Shown here: positions 18,669-26,530 of the stretch, in pieces
Numbering within the stretch: position 1 is the stretch's first letter
Layout: each line of letters opens with the position of its first letter
DNA from: Permianibacter aggregans
Lineage (GTDB): Bacteria > Pseudomonadota > Gammaproteobacteria > Enterobacterales > Permianibacteraceae
Assembly (NCBI RefSeq): GCF_009756665.1
Contig: NZ_CP037953.1
Span: 2,976,001-3,040,000 of the forward strand
DNA: 64,000 nt
Direction: 5' to 3'
The notes under the pieces: generated by a model
The model's input: the letters and a program-made list of their open reading frames with translations, nothing else
What the model was told of the DNA's origin: nothing
Databases searched by the model: none
Position numbers and translations under genes: made by a program

Positions 18669-19091
18669 ATGAGCGCCCCGTTAGCCCACGTGATGTACGT
18701 AGAGGATGAACCCGACATTCAGTCGATTGTGAAAATGTCGCTGGAAACGCTAGGCAATATCCGTGTTGATGTATTCGACACAGGCGAGGCAGCGTTGTCG
18801 GCGGCGCCGGCATTGCAACCGCAATTGATTCTGCTCGACGTCATGATGCCAGGCCTCGACGGTCCGGCAACCATCGCGGCCTTGCGCAAGTTGCCGAACT
18901 ACCGCCAACTCCCGTTTGTCTTTATCACCGCCAAAACCCGGCCGGAGGAAATTGCGGCGTTAATGAAGCTGGGGGCGCTGGCGGTGTTACCGAAACCATT
19001 CGAGCCGCTGCTGCTGGCCAATGAACTGAACCGGCTGTGGCGTCAATTTTGTCAACGCCAACAACCGACGTCGAACCAGGAAGCGAAATGA
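18669..19091 (+). CDS. Single-domain response regulator
   Basis: 140 residues, essentially one receiver domain. The acidic pocket is in YVEDE (E12, D13), the phospho-acceptor is D57 in LLDVMMPG, the switch threonine is in FITAKT and K109 lies in LPKPFEP. There is no output domain. ATG 18669 is chosen because the protein-like sequence begins there, with GGAGAG just upstream; the frame before it lacks receiver homology. Its stop overlaps the start of the next gene (ATGA), so the two are coupled. It is probably phosphorylated by the divergently encoded MASE1 kinase and relays to the Hpt-REC-GGDEF protein. Confidence 0.85.
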   Translation: MSAPLAHVMYVEDEPDIQSIVKMSLETLGNIRVDVFDTGEAALSAAPALQPQLILLDVMMPGLDGPATIAALRKLPNYRQLPFVFITAKTRPEEIAALMKLGALAVLPKPFEPLLLANELNRLWRQFCQRQQPTSNQEAK

Positions 19092-20701
19092 CCGAGGCTG
19101 ATCAAGGACTGCAACGATTACTGCAATTACGCCAACAGTTCCGCGAGCAATTGCCGAGTCGTTTACAGGAGCTGGAGCGCGATCTCGAAGCGACGCTGAA
19201 CCGCAGTGAGCCGGACACCGAGGCGCTACTACTGCCATTGCACAACCTGATTGGCAGCAGTGGCACGTTCGGATACCCGCAGGTTTCTGAACTGGCCCGG
19301 CAACTGCATCAGTATCTGAAAACGGGGACGCCGCTGCCGGACGAAGCCATTCGTTCAACAGTGCGCGCGATGCAACACGCTGCGGCCAGTGAACCGTTGC
19401 CGATGCCGCAATCGACCGAGCCGGATCAGGAAGCGGAAACGCTGCGTCAACCACCGATTGAAAAAGTCATTTACTACTCGGTTTCTCACGAGGAAATGGA
19501 TCGCGAGTTGATGCAGCAACTGGCCCAGTTCCGGATGCGCACGGTGCGCTGCCAGGACAACGCCGAGTTGCGGCAGCAGGTGGAGCAAGGCCATCAGGAA
19601 GCGGTCATGATGTTGTTTTTTGGCAATGAGCCGATCACCGAGGCGGCGCTGCAAGCGGTAATGCCGAAACGACAACATCGCGAATCGATTCACGTCATTC
19701 TGATTTCCACCCAACGCGATTTGCGTTCCCGCTTGATTGCCGCGAAGTTCGGCGTTGATGCCTTTCTGCGGGCGCCGACTTCGTTGACCGAAGTGCTCGA
19801 TACCATTGAACGCTTGCGCCCTCATGGCGGCGACGAAAACATCCGGGTGCTGATCATCGATGATCAGGAAAGTGTCGGTCAGTATCACGAAGCCATCCTG
19901 CAATCCGCCGGTATGCGGGTGCAGCGCGCGCACAATATCGACCAGCTCGACAGCGTACTGCAGCAGTTCACGCCGGAAATCATTCTGCTCGATTTGTTCC
20001 TGCCCGATTGGAGTGGTGGTGAAGTGGCGAAAGCGTTGCATCAGCAGATGGAACTGCTTGATGTACCAATAGTATTCCTGTCGTCGGAATCTGATCGGGA
20101 ATTGCAATTGGCAGCACTGCGCAGTGGCGGTGATGATTTCCTGACCAAACCGATCAAGCCGGATTTTCTCGTTGATGCCGTGCGCATCCGCGCCCGTCGC
20201 TACCGCGAACTGCGCCGGATCATGCTCAATGACGGCCTGACCAGTGTTTATAATCGTCGCAGCATCCTGCAAATGCTGGGTCAGGAAATGGCGCGTTCAC
20301 AACGCAACAATACTGCGCTGACCGTTGCCATCATCGATGTCGATCATTTCAAGAAAGTCAACGATACCCACGGCCATCTGACTGGTGACCTTGTGCTGAA
20401 AACCTTGACGCAATTATTGAAGCAACGCCTGCGTCGTTCCGATCTGATCGGTCGCTATGGCGGCGAGGAATTCATTGTCGTGTTACCCGATGCCAGCAAA
20501 GTGCAGGCGCTGAAGTTTCTCGACGAAATCCGCGAAACCTTTGCCGATATCGAACATCTGGCCGAGCAACCATTCAAAATCACCTTCAGTGGTGGTGTCG
20601 CCGAATACCGGATGGGCGAAAGCCAGCGTACCATCCTGGAGCGCGCCGATCAGGCGCTGTATCGGGCCAAACACGAAGGCCGTAATCGCCTGCTGGGCTG
20701 A
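19088..20701 (+). CDS. Hpt - pseudo-receiver - receiver - GGDEF diguanylate cyclase
   Basis: 537 residues. The N-terminal Hpt-like helical domain (about 10-100) has H52 in LHNLIGSSGTFG. About 126-240 has a receiver-like pattern but no recognisable acidic pocket. A full receiver spans 251-375, with DD at 258-259, D302 in LLDLFLPDWSG and K354. GGDEF occupies about 380-537 with an intact active site, RYGGEEF (GGEEF 458-462), and DVDHFKKVNDTHGH. It should make c-di-GMP under phosphorelay control. The start overlaps the stop of the upstream response regulator by 4 bp. Confidence 0.88.
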   Translation: MTEADQGLQRLLQLRQQFREQLPSRLQELERDLEATLNRSEPDTEALLLPLHNLIGSSGTFGYPQVSELARQLHQYLKTGTPLPDEAIRSTVRAMQHAAASEPLPMPQSTEPDQEAETLRQPPIEKVIYYSVSHEEMDRELMQQLAQFRMRTVRCQDNAELRQQVEQGHQEAVMMLFFGNEPITEAALQAVMPKRQHRESIHVILISTQRDLRSRLIAAKFGVDAFLRAPTSLTEVLDTIERLRPHGGDENIRVLIIDDQESVGQYHEAILQSAGMRVQRAHNIDQLDSVLQQFTPEIILLDLFLPDWSGGEVAKALHQQMELLDVPIVFLSSESDRELQLAALRSGGDDFLTKPIKPDFLVDAVRIRARRYRELRRIMLNDGLTSVYNRRSILQMLGQEMARSQRNNTALTVAIIDVDHFKKVNDTHGHLTGDLVLKTLTQLLKQRLRRSDLIGRYGGEEFIVVLPDASKVQALKFLDEIRETFADIEHLAEQPFKITFSGGVAEYRMGESQRTILERADQALYRAKHEGRNRLLG

Positions 20702-20774
20702 GCGGAGATTTTTACCGAAGGCATTGAATCTGCGACAATAGCGGCTCTGTTGCACTCTATACGCTTGCTCACCC

Positions 20775-21746
20775 ATGATCCTCGCCTCCGGCTGGCAACC
20801 CTCTGCTTCCCTCGACGCGCTGCGCCTGCGCGCGCAAGTTTTGCAGCAGATCCGTGTGTTTTTCGCGGCCCGTCAGGTCATGGAAGTGGAAACGCCGATA
20901 CTGTCCGAAGCCAGCATCACCGATGTTCATCTTGGCTGGCTCGAATGCCATTGGCAGCCGGCCGGCATGAGTCAACCAAAGCGCATGTTTCTGCACACCT
21001 CGCCGGAATTTCCGATGAAGCGTCTGCTATGCGCTGGCAGCGGTGATATCTATCAACTGGGTAAAGTGTTTCGCGATGATGACGCCGGCCGTTTTCATAA
21101 CCCGGAATTCACCATGCTGGAATGGTATCGGCTCGGCTTTGATCACCATGATCTGATGCGTGAAGTCGATGCGTTGCTGCGCGTGGTATTGAAATCGGAA
21201 GGTGGTGAGTTTATCCGTTACCGCGAATGTTTCGAGCGGGTGCTGAACATCAATCCGTTCACGGCCGAACTGGCTGAGCTGCAAACGCTTTGCCGACAAA
21301 AAGCCGGTTACAGCGGCGAGCCAATGGCGCGTGACGAAAGCCTGCAATTATTGTTCGCGCATCAGATTGAACCGACGCTGGGTCACACCCGCCCTTGTTT
21401 TGTTTTTGGTTTCCCGGCCAGTCAGGCAGCGCTGGCGCGTATCGATCCCGATAACTCGGATGAGGCCTGTCGCTTCGAGGTTTATGTTCGCGGCGTGGAA
21501 CTCGCCAATGGTTTCCACGAATTGAGTGATGCCGACGAACAGCTGCGGCGCTTTCAGCAGGACAATGAAAAGCGCAAGCAGCTTGGTAAACCGACCGGCA
21601 GCATTGATCAGCGTTTGATCGATGCCTTGCGTGCTGGCCTGCCGGATTGCGCCGGTGTTGCGCTCGGTGTTGACCGCCTGATCATGTTGGCAATTGGCGC
21701 CGAGCATATTGAACAGATCATTAGTTTTCCGATAACTCGAGCGTAA
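20775..21746 (+). CDS. epmA: EF-P--(R)-beta-lysine ligase EpmA
   Basis: Class II lysyl-tRNA synthetase paralogue (PoxA/GenX/YjeA) that activates beta-lysine and attaches it to EF-P lysine 34. Its 323 residues match a catalytic core without the anticodon-binding domain. Motif 1 is in QVMEVETPILSEA, motif 2 in KVFRDDDAGRFHNPEFTMLEWY and motif 3 in GVALGVDRLIML. LHTSPEFPMKRLL is typical of the family. The hydroxylase EpmC was not seen in this window. The gene is 3 bp before pldA and may be co-transcribed with it. Confidence 0.95.
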   Translation: MILASGWQPSASLDALRLRAQVLQQIRVFFAARQVMEVETPILSEASITDVHLGWLECHWQPAGMSQPKRMFLHTSPEFPMKRLLCAGSGDIYQLGKVFRDDDAGRFHNPEFTMLEWYRLGFDHHDLMREVDALLRVVLKSEGGEFIRYRECFERVLNINPFTAELAELQTLCRQKAGYSGEPMARDESLQLLFAHQIEPTLGHTRPCFVFGFPASQAALARIDPDNSDEACRFEVYVRGVELANGFHELSDADEQLRRFQQDNEKRKQLGKPTGSIDQRLIDALRAGLPDCAGVALGVDRLIMLAIGAEHIEQIISFPITRA

Positions 21747-21749
21747 GAA

Positions 21750-22628
21750 ATGAAACGAACATTTGTAGCGGCTCTGCTGGTGGTCAGTGCGGTCAGCACA
21801 ACGGCTCAGGCGTTTGATGCCGATGGCCAGGGCTTTGATGGCGGTGATGACAACGGTGAAGAACGGGAGCTGAAACGCGACAGCCAACGTAATGCGTTGA
21901 CCCAGCAAATGAACAGTGACCGTGGTGTGTCCTGGTACAAGGATTTTTTCATCGCACCGTTTACCTACACCGAGGATTACCACGGTCGTGAATCGGAAGT
22001 GGTATTTCAAATCAGCTTCAAAGCCAAGCTGCTCAACACGCCGCTGTATTTTGGCTACACCCAACAAAGCTATTGGCAAGCGTATAACTCGGATGAGTCG
22101 GCGCCATTTCGGGAAAGCAATTACGCGCCGGAATTCTTCTGGCGTTTTGCTCCAGGTGAATGGTGGTTGGACAATATCGGATTGGATTTGGGCCTTGAAC
22201 ACCAATCGAACGGTCAATCTCCGGAATTTTCTCGCTCATGGAATCGCCTCTACGCCGGCCTGTTTCATCACGATGAGCGGCAATCGTTTTACGGACGGAT
22301 CTGGTATCGACTGCCGGAAGATGAAAAAAAATCGCCGGATGATGTCAAAGGCGATGACAACCCGGATATCACGGACTATCTCGGCTATGGCGAATTGATT
22401 TGGCGTTACTGCCTCGACAAAGAGGCCTGCTACAACCTGATCACGACCAAGCTGCGCGGTAACCTGAATACCGGTAAAGGCTCGGTCGAAGTCAGCTGGA
22501 TGTTCCCAACGCTGTCGGAAAACACCAGCTGGTATGTGTTTGTGTTCAACGGTTATGGCGAAAGCCTGATCGACTATAACGACAGCACCACACGGATTGG
22601 TTTGGGTGTCATTTTGCGTCCGCGATAG
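21750..22628 (+). CDS. pldA: Outer membrane phospholipase A
   Basis: OMPLA is a 12-strand outer-membrane beta-barrel that removes phospholipids mislocalised to the outer leaflet. The 292 residues begin with a signal peptide (MKRTFVAALLVVSAVSTTAQA). The catalytic pair H151 and S153 lies in EHQSNGQ and N165 in SRSWNR, with the same spacing as H142, S144 and N156 of E. coli. WYKDFFIAPFTYTEDYH is a typical first strand. The acidic Asp/Glu/Gly-rich segment at 22-40 replaces the usual short N-terminal arm. Because epmA ends 3 bp before it, expression may be linked. Confidence 0.93.
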   Translation: MKRTFVAALLVVSAVSTTAQAFDADGQGFDGGDDNGEERELKRDSQRNALTQQMNSDRGVSWYKDFFIAPFTYTEDYHGRESEVVFQISFKAKLLNTPLYFGYTQQSYWQAYNSDESAPFRESNYAPEFFWRFAPGEWWLDNIGLDLGLEHQSNGQSPEFSRSWNRLYAGLFHHDERQSFYGRIWYRLPEDEKKSPDDVKGDDNPDITDYLGYGELIWRYCLDKEACYNLITTKLRGNLNTGKGSVEVSWMFPTLSENTSWYVFVFNGYGESLIDYNDSTTRIGLGVILRPR

Positions 22629-22752
22629 TTGGTGCGAGATTTCCGTTCACTCGTTACTTTCATGTTACATGGCCTTGCTTGATGCAGGACCATCGATACC
22701 TCAAACGAGGCGCAATGCATTGGATTGGGGGATGGCGAGTATTTGGTAATTC

Positions 22753-23079
22753 TCAGACTTTCATTTGCTTGCGGTTTGTATACTCGCTATCGAGTGCTAC
22801 TCCGCAGTGTGGCCAATAATTGAAACGGTACTTCTTGAGGCTTTTATAAAGTCTAATCGTGTTGCCAAAAAGGAATGAGAAACTGCAGTTTGGGCAGTTC
22901 ACCAGATAGGCCGAAAGTCCGTAGACGAGGGAAAATCCAAGTAGCGAAAATATGGCAATAGTATATCGATTATCGCTTTTCTGAAGCTCAAGGTTAATGA
23001 AGAATATTGCCGCAGCGCTGACAAAAATTATAAAAAGCCTAACAAGGTTCCGCTTCCATAAATAATCACGGATGGTCAT
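22753..23079 (-). CDS. Small membrane protein with zinc-ribbon-like cysteines
   Basis: 108 residues with two hydrophobic segments at about 13-31 and 40-60. After these come CPNC (about 62-65) and, 26 residues later, a single HCG. With only three cysteines a full zinc ribbon is uncertain. The ATG is preceded by AGGA at 7-bp spacing (AAAGGAACTAAAG). The gene is clearly more AT-rich than its neighbours, suggesting recent acquisition. I do not recognise the family. It lies 42 bp downstream of the DUF350-type gene on the same strand and may belong to the end of that operon. Confidence 0.5.
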   Translation of the reverse strand: MTIRDYLWKRNLVRLFIIFVSAAAIFFINLELQKSDNRYTIAIFSLLGFSLVYGLSAYLVNCPNCSFSFLFGNTIRLYKSLKKYRFNYWPHCGVALDSEYTNRKQMKV

Positions 23080-23121
23080 CTTTAGTTCCTTTGTCTATCG
23101 GACTAAAACCCCAGGCTGAAA

Positions 23122-23349
23122 TCAACTTAGCGCTATCGCGACCACAACACCAACAAACAACAGCAGTGTCGAATAGAAAATGGCCGCGGCGATATTGCCG
23201 TCGCGGATCTCTTCAATGAAATCGATTTTCCGATAAATGAATTTGTCGATCAGCACCAGCGCAATGACGCTGATCACCAGAGCAATGACGGCGTACGCGA
23301 TGTTGATGCCGTAGTACTGCAGCATCTGGCCGAAGCTGGAAATTTCCAT
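23122..23349 (-). CDS. DUF350-type small membrane protein
   Basis: 75 residues with two membrane helices (about 14-35 and 53-74). The DUF350-like signature is GNIAAAIFYSTLLLFVG in the second helix, after a RKIDFIEEIRDG loop. DUF350 proteins are found with unlinked membrane and protease genes, and no biochemical role is firmly known. The start codon directly follows the stop of the upstream metallopeptidase gene (TAA then ATG, no gap), so the two are almost certainly coupled. Confidence 0.75.
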   Translation of the reverse strand: MEISSFGQMLQYYGINIAYAVIALVISVIALVLIDKFIYRKIDFIEEIRDGNIAAAIFYSTLLLFVGVVVAIALS

Positions 23350-24585
23350 TTATTGATCCTCTATTGGAAACGGGGTTTCTGGCATGTCATCAAGCCAGCC
23401 GATGGCCCAAGCAGTCAGCGGCTGAATATCGGTGTCCTGCAAGCGTGGATAGGCGTAGTGCATGATATCGGTGGTCGCAAACGTGGCGGCATCACGAATG
23501 TTGTACAGATCGGCGGCACCGAACAAGTGCAGCAGTTCGTGGGTTTGCGTTACTGCCACACGAGGCCAGTTGTTGTGCTCAAGCTTGTGAGTAATGACCG
23601 CCAGTTCGTCATCGCAGCGATGTAAGCTCAGTGGTTTGGCCGGTGGTTTTTTGTCCGGGCGCTGATGATAGAAACAGCGGAACGCAAACGAGCGATCGGT
23701 TTTAGGGTAGTGCAGCATCAGCGCTACCTGATCGATGTCGTCGCGTTCCAGCAATGAGGCATACAGCCTTTTCAAGCCGTCATGTTCTTCGCCATAAATC
23801 AGCGACGAGAGAATCGCGCGGCCGCGAAAGGCTTTGTGAAAGCCGGTGAATTCGCTGCTTTGCGCCGTAAAGGTTTGGCTGATGAAATTCAGCTCGCCAT
23901 CGCGATAACGGTGTTGACGGGTCAGCAACCAATCGCGCATATGTTGCTGTGCTTGCAAGGCCAACAAGCGTTCTTTGTTGCCCCAGTGTTCATCGCCAGT
24001 CAAATCGACAAACACATTGGCGATCAACACGGTTTTCGTCAGCGTTCGAGCTGGACCGGCATCGCGATTGGCGACATAGCGCTGCTGAAAGTTGCGCTCG
24101 GCTTGCATCTCGCGGAAATGCCGCTCCAGTTTGCTGCGATGCAGGCGCTGGACATCATCGTCCTGATAGCGCGCCGCTTGCGACCAGGCTTGCAACGCCA
24201 GATACCAATGCCAGCGCCGTTCGTGCTGTGCAGCCAGTTGTTGCCAGAGCCAGCTGAGTTGTTCCGCGTCCGGCGTTTCGTGCGCACTTTCGCGTTCGAT
24301 GATCTGCTGGAGTTCGACAATGGTTTTGTCCGGGTCTTGACGGAAATGCGCTATCGCCTGTTGCACTTCGTTTCGCAGCGAGTCCTCGATGTCAGGGCGA
24401 ACGTCATCATCGGAAAAAATAAACCAGGTGATAGCCGCAAAAAACAGCCAGGGCCAGAAGCGTCGGCGTTTCGACGCCGCCATCTGACGGCCAGCACCAT
24501 CGTGATATGGGCACAAACCCTGGGCGTTCAGAAAATAACGACAGGATTTGCCATTGGCTCGCGGTTGCCCGCAACGCTTTGCCAC
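23350..24585 (-). CDS. Membrane-anchored metzincin-like metallopeptidase with N-terminal Cys motif
   Basis: 411 residues. An N-terminal cluster (C5, C15, C25, H28, in CGQPRANGKSCRYF and GLCPYH) could bind zinc. One membrane helix lies at about 43-58. At 349-359 is HELLHLFGAAD, an HExxHxxGxxD zinc-protease motif with Asp as third ligand, followed by DIMHYAYP at 373-380, reminiscent of a metzincin Met-turn. The catalytic domain is therefore expected outside the cytoplasm with a short cytoplasmic zinc module. The start is a GTG; it lies 21 bp after psd and is directly coupled to the DUF350 gene. I do not recognise a named family; peptidase activity is inferred from the motif. Confidence 0.65.
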   Translation of the reverse strand: MAKRCGQPRANGKSCRYFLNAQGLCPYHDGAGRQMAASKRRRFWPWLFFAAITWFIFSDDDVRPDIEDSLRNEVQQAIAHFRQDPDKTIVELQQIIERESAHETPDAEQLSWLWQQLAAQHERRWHWYLALQAWSQAARYQDDDVQRLHRSKLERHFREMQAERNFQQRYVANRDAGPARTLTKTVLIANVFVDLTGDEHWGNKERLLALQAQQHMRDWLLTRQHRYRDGELNFISQTFTAQSSEFTGFHKAFRGRAILSSLIYGEEHDGLKRLYASLLERDDIDQVALMLHYPKTDRSFAFRCFYHQRPDKKPPAKPLSLHRCDDELAVITHKLEHNNWPRVAVTQTHELLHLFGAADLYNIRDAATFATTDIMHYAYPRLQDTDIQPLTAWAIGWLDDMPETPFPIEDQ

Positions 24586-24606
24586 CGGAATCGACTCGCG
24601 TTGGAA

Positions 24607-25452
24607 TCAGTCCGCGCTCATCGCTTCGCCAAGGCGAATCGCGCGCGCATTTTGCCAATAATCCGGTAACTGCCACTGGCCTTTTGGCGCCAGCATGACG
24701 ACCGTTGAACCGAGCAGAAAGCGGCCCATCTCGACGCCTTTGTCGAGCACAACATTTTGCTCATCGTAATGCCAGTCGATGATTTTTCCTGGCCGTGGCG
24801 GATTGACCACGCCATGCCAAACGGTGGCCATGCTGCCGACAATCGTGGCACCCACCAGCACCATGACGAACGGCCCGGTTTCGCCTTCGAACACGCAGAC
24901 GACACGCTCATTGCGCGCAAACAAACCCGGCACTTGCCGCGCCGTTAACGGATTAACCGAGAACAACGCACCGGGCACATAGCGCATCAGCTTCAGCTTG
25001 CCTTTGGCTGGCATATGAATGCGGTGATAATCGCGCGGGCTTAAATAAAGCGTCGCGAAGCTACCGTCACGAAATTGTTCGGCCAGTTTGGCGTCATCGC
25101 CCAGTAGCGTCGTGGCCGTGTAGTGATGGCCTTTGGCTTGAAAAATGTGCTCGCCTTCAATCGGACCGCATTGGCTGATGGCGCCATCAACTGGGCAGAC
25201 CCAGCGGTTATTGCTGATCGGGCGGGCGCCGTCTTTCAACGGTCGGGTGAAAAATTCGTTGAACGAACGGTAATGGGCCGGGTCTTCATGCAGCGCTTCG
25301 CTCATGTTGACCTGGTAGCGATTGATGAACCAGCGGATGGCGCGGGTGGTGGTGGCGCCGGCCTCTTTGCTGGCCAGTTTGCCGGCCAGCACCGTCAACA
25401 ATTGTTTCGGCATGAGATACTGCGGCATTACCGCCAATTTTTCAGACAACAC
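24607..25452 (-). CDS. psd: Phosphatidylserine decarboxylase
   Basis: Membrane-associated pyruvoyl enzyme that makes phosphatidylethanolamine. The LGST motif, where the protein self-cleaves and the serine becomes pyruvate, is near the C-terminus (RFLLGSTVVML). YLSPRDYHRIHMP and the FARNERVVCVFE and GPFVMVLVGATIVGS blocks are typical of the family. I chose the GTG at 25452 (V31 of the longest frame). It has GGAG 7 bp upstream and starts MLSEKLAVMPQYLMPK, aligning with the N-terminus of E. coli Psd; ATG at 25428 or 25479 is possible. It is the first gene of an operon with the metallopeptidase and DUF350 genes, and diverges from dedA. Confidence 0.93.
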   Translation of the reverse strand: MLSEKLAVMPQYLMPKQLLTVLAGKLASKEAGATTTRAIRWFINRYQVNMSEALHEDPAHYRSFNEFFTRPLKDGARPISNNRWVCPVDGAISQCGPIEGEHIFQAKGHHYTATTLLGDDAKLAEQFRDGSFATLYLSPRDYHRIHMPAKGKLKLMRYVPGALFSVNPLTARQVPGLFARNERVVCVFEGETGPFVMVLVGATIVGSMATVWHGVVNPPRPGKIIDWHYDEQNVVLDKGVEMGRFLLGSTVVMLAPKGQWQLPDYWQNARAIRLGEAMSAD

Positions 25453-25566
25453 GGGCAGGCTCCGGACTCGGGTGGGCATTGGGGTCAAAAACGGGGCGCA
25501 AATATAGCATGCGGGTACGGCCACAATGGCAATCCGCGACACAAGACAGAAGGTGGATTAAGACGG

Positions 25567-26280
25567 ATGTGGCAAGACCTATTGAACTGGGCGCAAGGGC
25601 ATACCGAGTGGGCGGTGCCGGTGGTATTCCTGTTCGCGTTTCTGGAGTCGCTGATTGTCGTGTCGCTGTTTGTGCCCGGCTGGTTGCTCTTAGTCGGTAT
25701 GGGGTCGCTGGTCGGGGCCGGGGTGTTGCCGTTCTATCCGATTGTCATCGCGGCCTATTGTGGCGCCGTCATAGGTGAATCGCTGGGCTTCTGGGTCGGC
25801 GCCCGTCATGCCGAGTGGGTGCGGCAGGCAAAATTTGCTGAGCAGCACCGGGCACTGCTCGATCGTTCGGTCACCGCCTTCGCCCGCTATGGTCCGCTGG
25901 CACTGGTTTTGGGGCGCTTTATCGGGCCGATCCGTGCGGTGCTGCCGTTTGTTGCCGGTGTCATGCACTACCCGTGGCGGCGCTTTCTGCCGATCAACCT
26001 GCTGTCGGGTCTGGCCTGGGCGCCGGCCTATCTGCTGCCGGGCATGGTCGTTGGTGCCTCATTCAATATACCGCTGAAAAACCTCTGGCCACTGGCGTTC
26101 CATTTCGCGCTGATCGTCGCGCTGGTTTGGGCGCTGGTGCGGCTGTTGCCGGGCTACCGGAAATCGGCTGCCGTGGTCGGCGGCCTGATTCTGGCGCTGG
26201 TCATCGTGCTGCCGTTCACCGGTTACTGGGGCGTGTTTTTGCAGGTGCTGCGCCAGTTGAATCAGGTGATTCATCCCTGA
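25567..26280 (+). CDS. DedA family membrane protein
   Basis: 237 residues with several membrane helices and the DedA/VTT pattern: an early FLFAFLESLIVVSLFVPGW, then ARYGPLALVLGRFIGPIR and LPINLLSGLAWAPAYLLPG. The essential acidic and arginine residues of the family are present (E in FLESL, R in GRFIGPIR). DedA proteins act in membrane homeostasis and lipid-carrier or phospholipid flipping. Its divergence from psd fits a lipid role. ATG 25567 has AAGACGG just upstream; the longer upstream frame overlaps psd and is not supported. Confidence 0.88.
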   Translation: MWQDLLNWAQGHTEWAVPVVFLFAFLESLIVVSLFVPGWLLLVGMGSLVGAGVLPFYPIVIAAYCGAVIGESLGFWVGARHAEWVRQAKFAEQHRALLDRSVTAFARYGPLALVLGRFIGPIRAVLPFVAGVMHYPWRRFLPINLLSGLAWAPAYLLPGMVVGASFNIPLKNLWPLAFHFALIVALVWALVRLLPGYRKSAAVVGGLILALVIVLPFTGYWGVFLQVLRQLNQVIHP

Positions 26281-26307
26281 CGATACAAATCGTTATAAGC
26301 CATTTCA

Positions 26308-26337
26308 TTGACACCAGGTGGCTCAGCTCACTAGATT
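26308..26337 (+). promoter_or_regulatory. Candidate sigma70 promoter of the pheA leader
   Basis: A perfect TTGACA at 26308-26313 is followed at 18 bp by TAGATT at 26332-26337 (or 17 bp to CTAGAT). The expected start of transcription would fall at the leader-peptide ATG 26345, so the leader would be nearly leaderless. This makes the assignment uncertain. Confidence 0.4.
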
Positions 26338-26344
26338 CGGTTTC

Positions 26345-26410
26345 ATGAATACACGCGCTCACAGCTTCTTTTTTTATTTTGACTCTCCAAAAGGCCGGGG
26401 AGGGCGTTGA
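26345..26410 (+). CDS. pheL: Phenylalanine-rich leader peptide of the pheA attenuator
   Basis: A 21-codon open frame (ATG 26345, TGA 26408-26410). It encodes MNTRAHS then Phe-Phe-Phe-Tyr-Phe (codons 26366-26380) and DSPKGRGGR. Four Phe codons and one Tyr in five consecutive codons resemble E. coli PheL and serve as a sensor for charged tRNA-Phe. The last codons (26393-26404, GGC CGG GGA GGG) overlap the antiterminator segment. No strong ribosome-binding site is visible. Translation of this frame should decide whether the terminator at 26441-26470 forms. Confidence 0.75.
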   Translation: MNTRAHSFFFYFDSPKGRGGR

Positions 26411-26450
26411 CGCGTAAGTAAATCAGCGAAAAGCCTAAGAAAACCTCCCC
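26393..26450 (+). promoter_or_regulatory. Antiterminator of the phenylalanine attenuator
   Basis: GGGGAGG at 26397-26403 can pair with CCTCCCC at 26444-26450, the 5' arm of the terminator, and so block it. The same motif CCGGGGAGG recurs as the 3' arm of the terminator at 26453-26461. A ribosome stalled at the Phe codons would leave 26393-26404 free; one reaching the stop codon would cover it. Confidence 0.7.
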
Positions 26451-26470
26451 AACCGGGGAGGTTTTTTTTT
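26441..26470 (+). terminator. Attenuator terminator upstream of pheA
   Basis: A perfect 10-bp stem, AAACCTCCCC with GGGGAGGTTT, has an AACC loop and then nine Ts. It is 60 bp before the pheA start and competes with the antiterminator. It is the decision structure for phenylalanine attenuation. Confidence 0.85.
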
Positions 26471-26530
26471 TGCGTACTCGCCGGCAGTTTTTTGAACACG
26501 ACTCATCAGGAACACCCAAGGAGAAACGAC

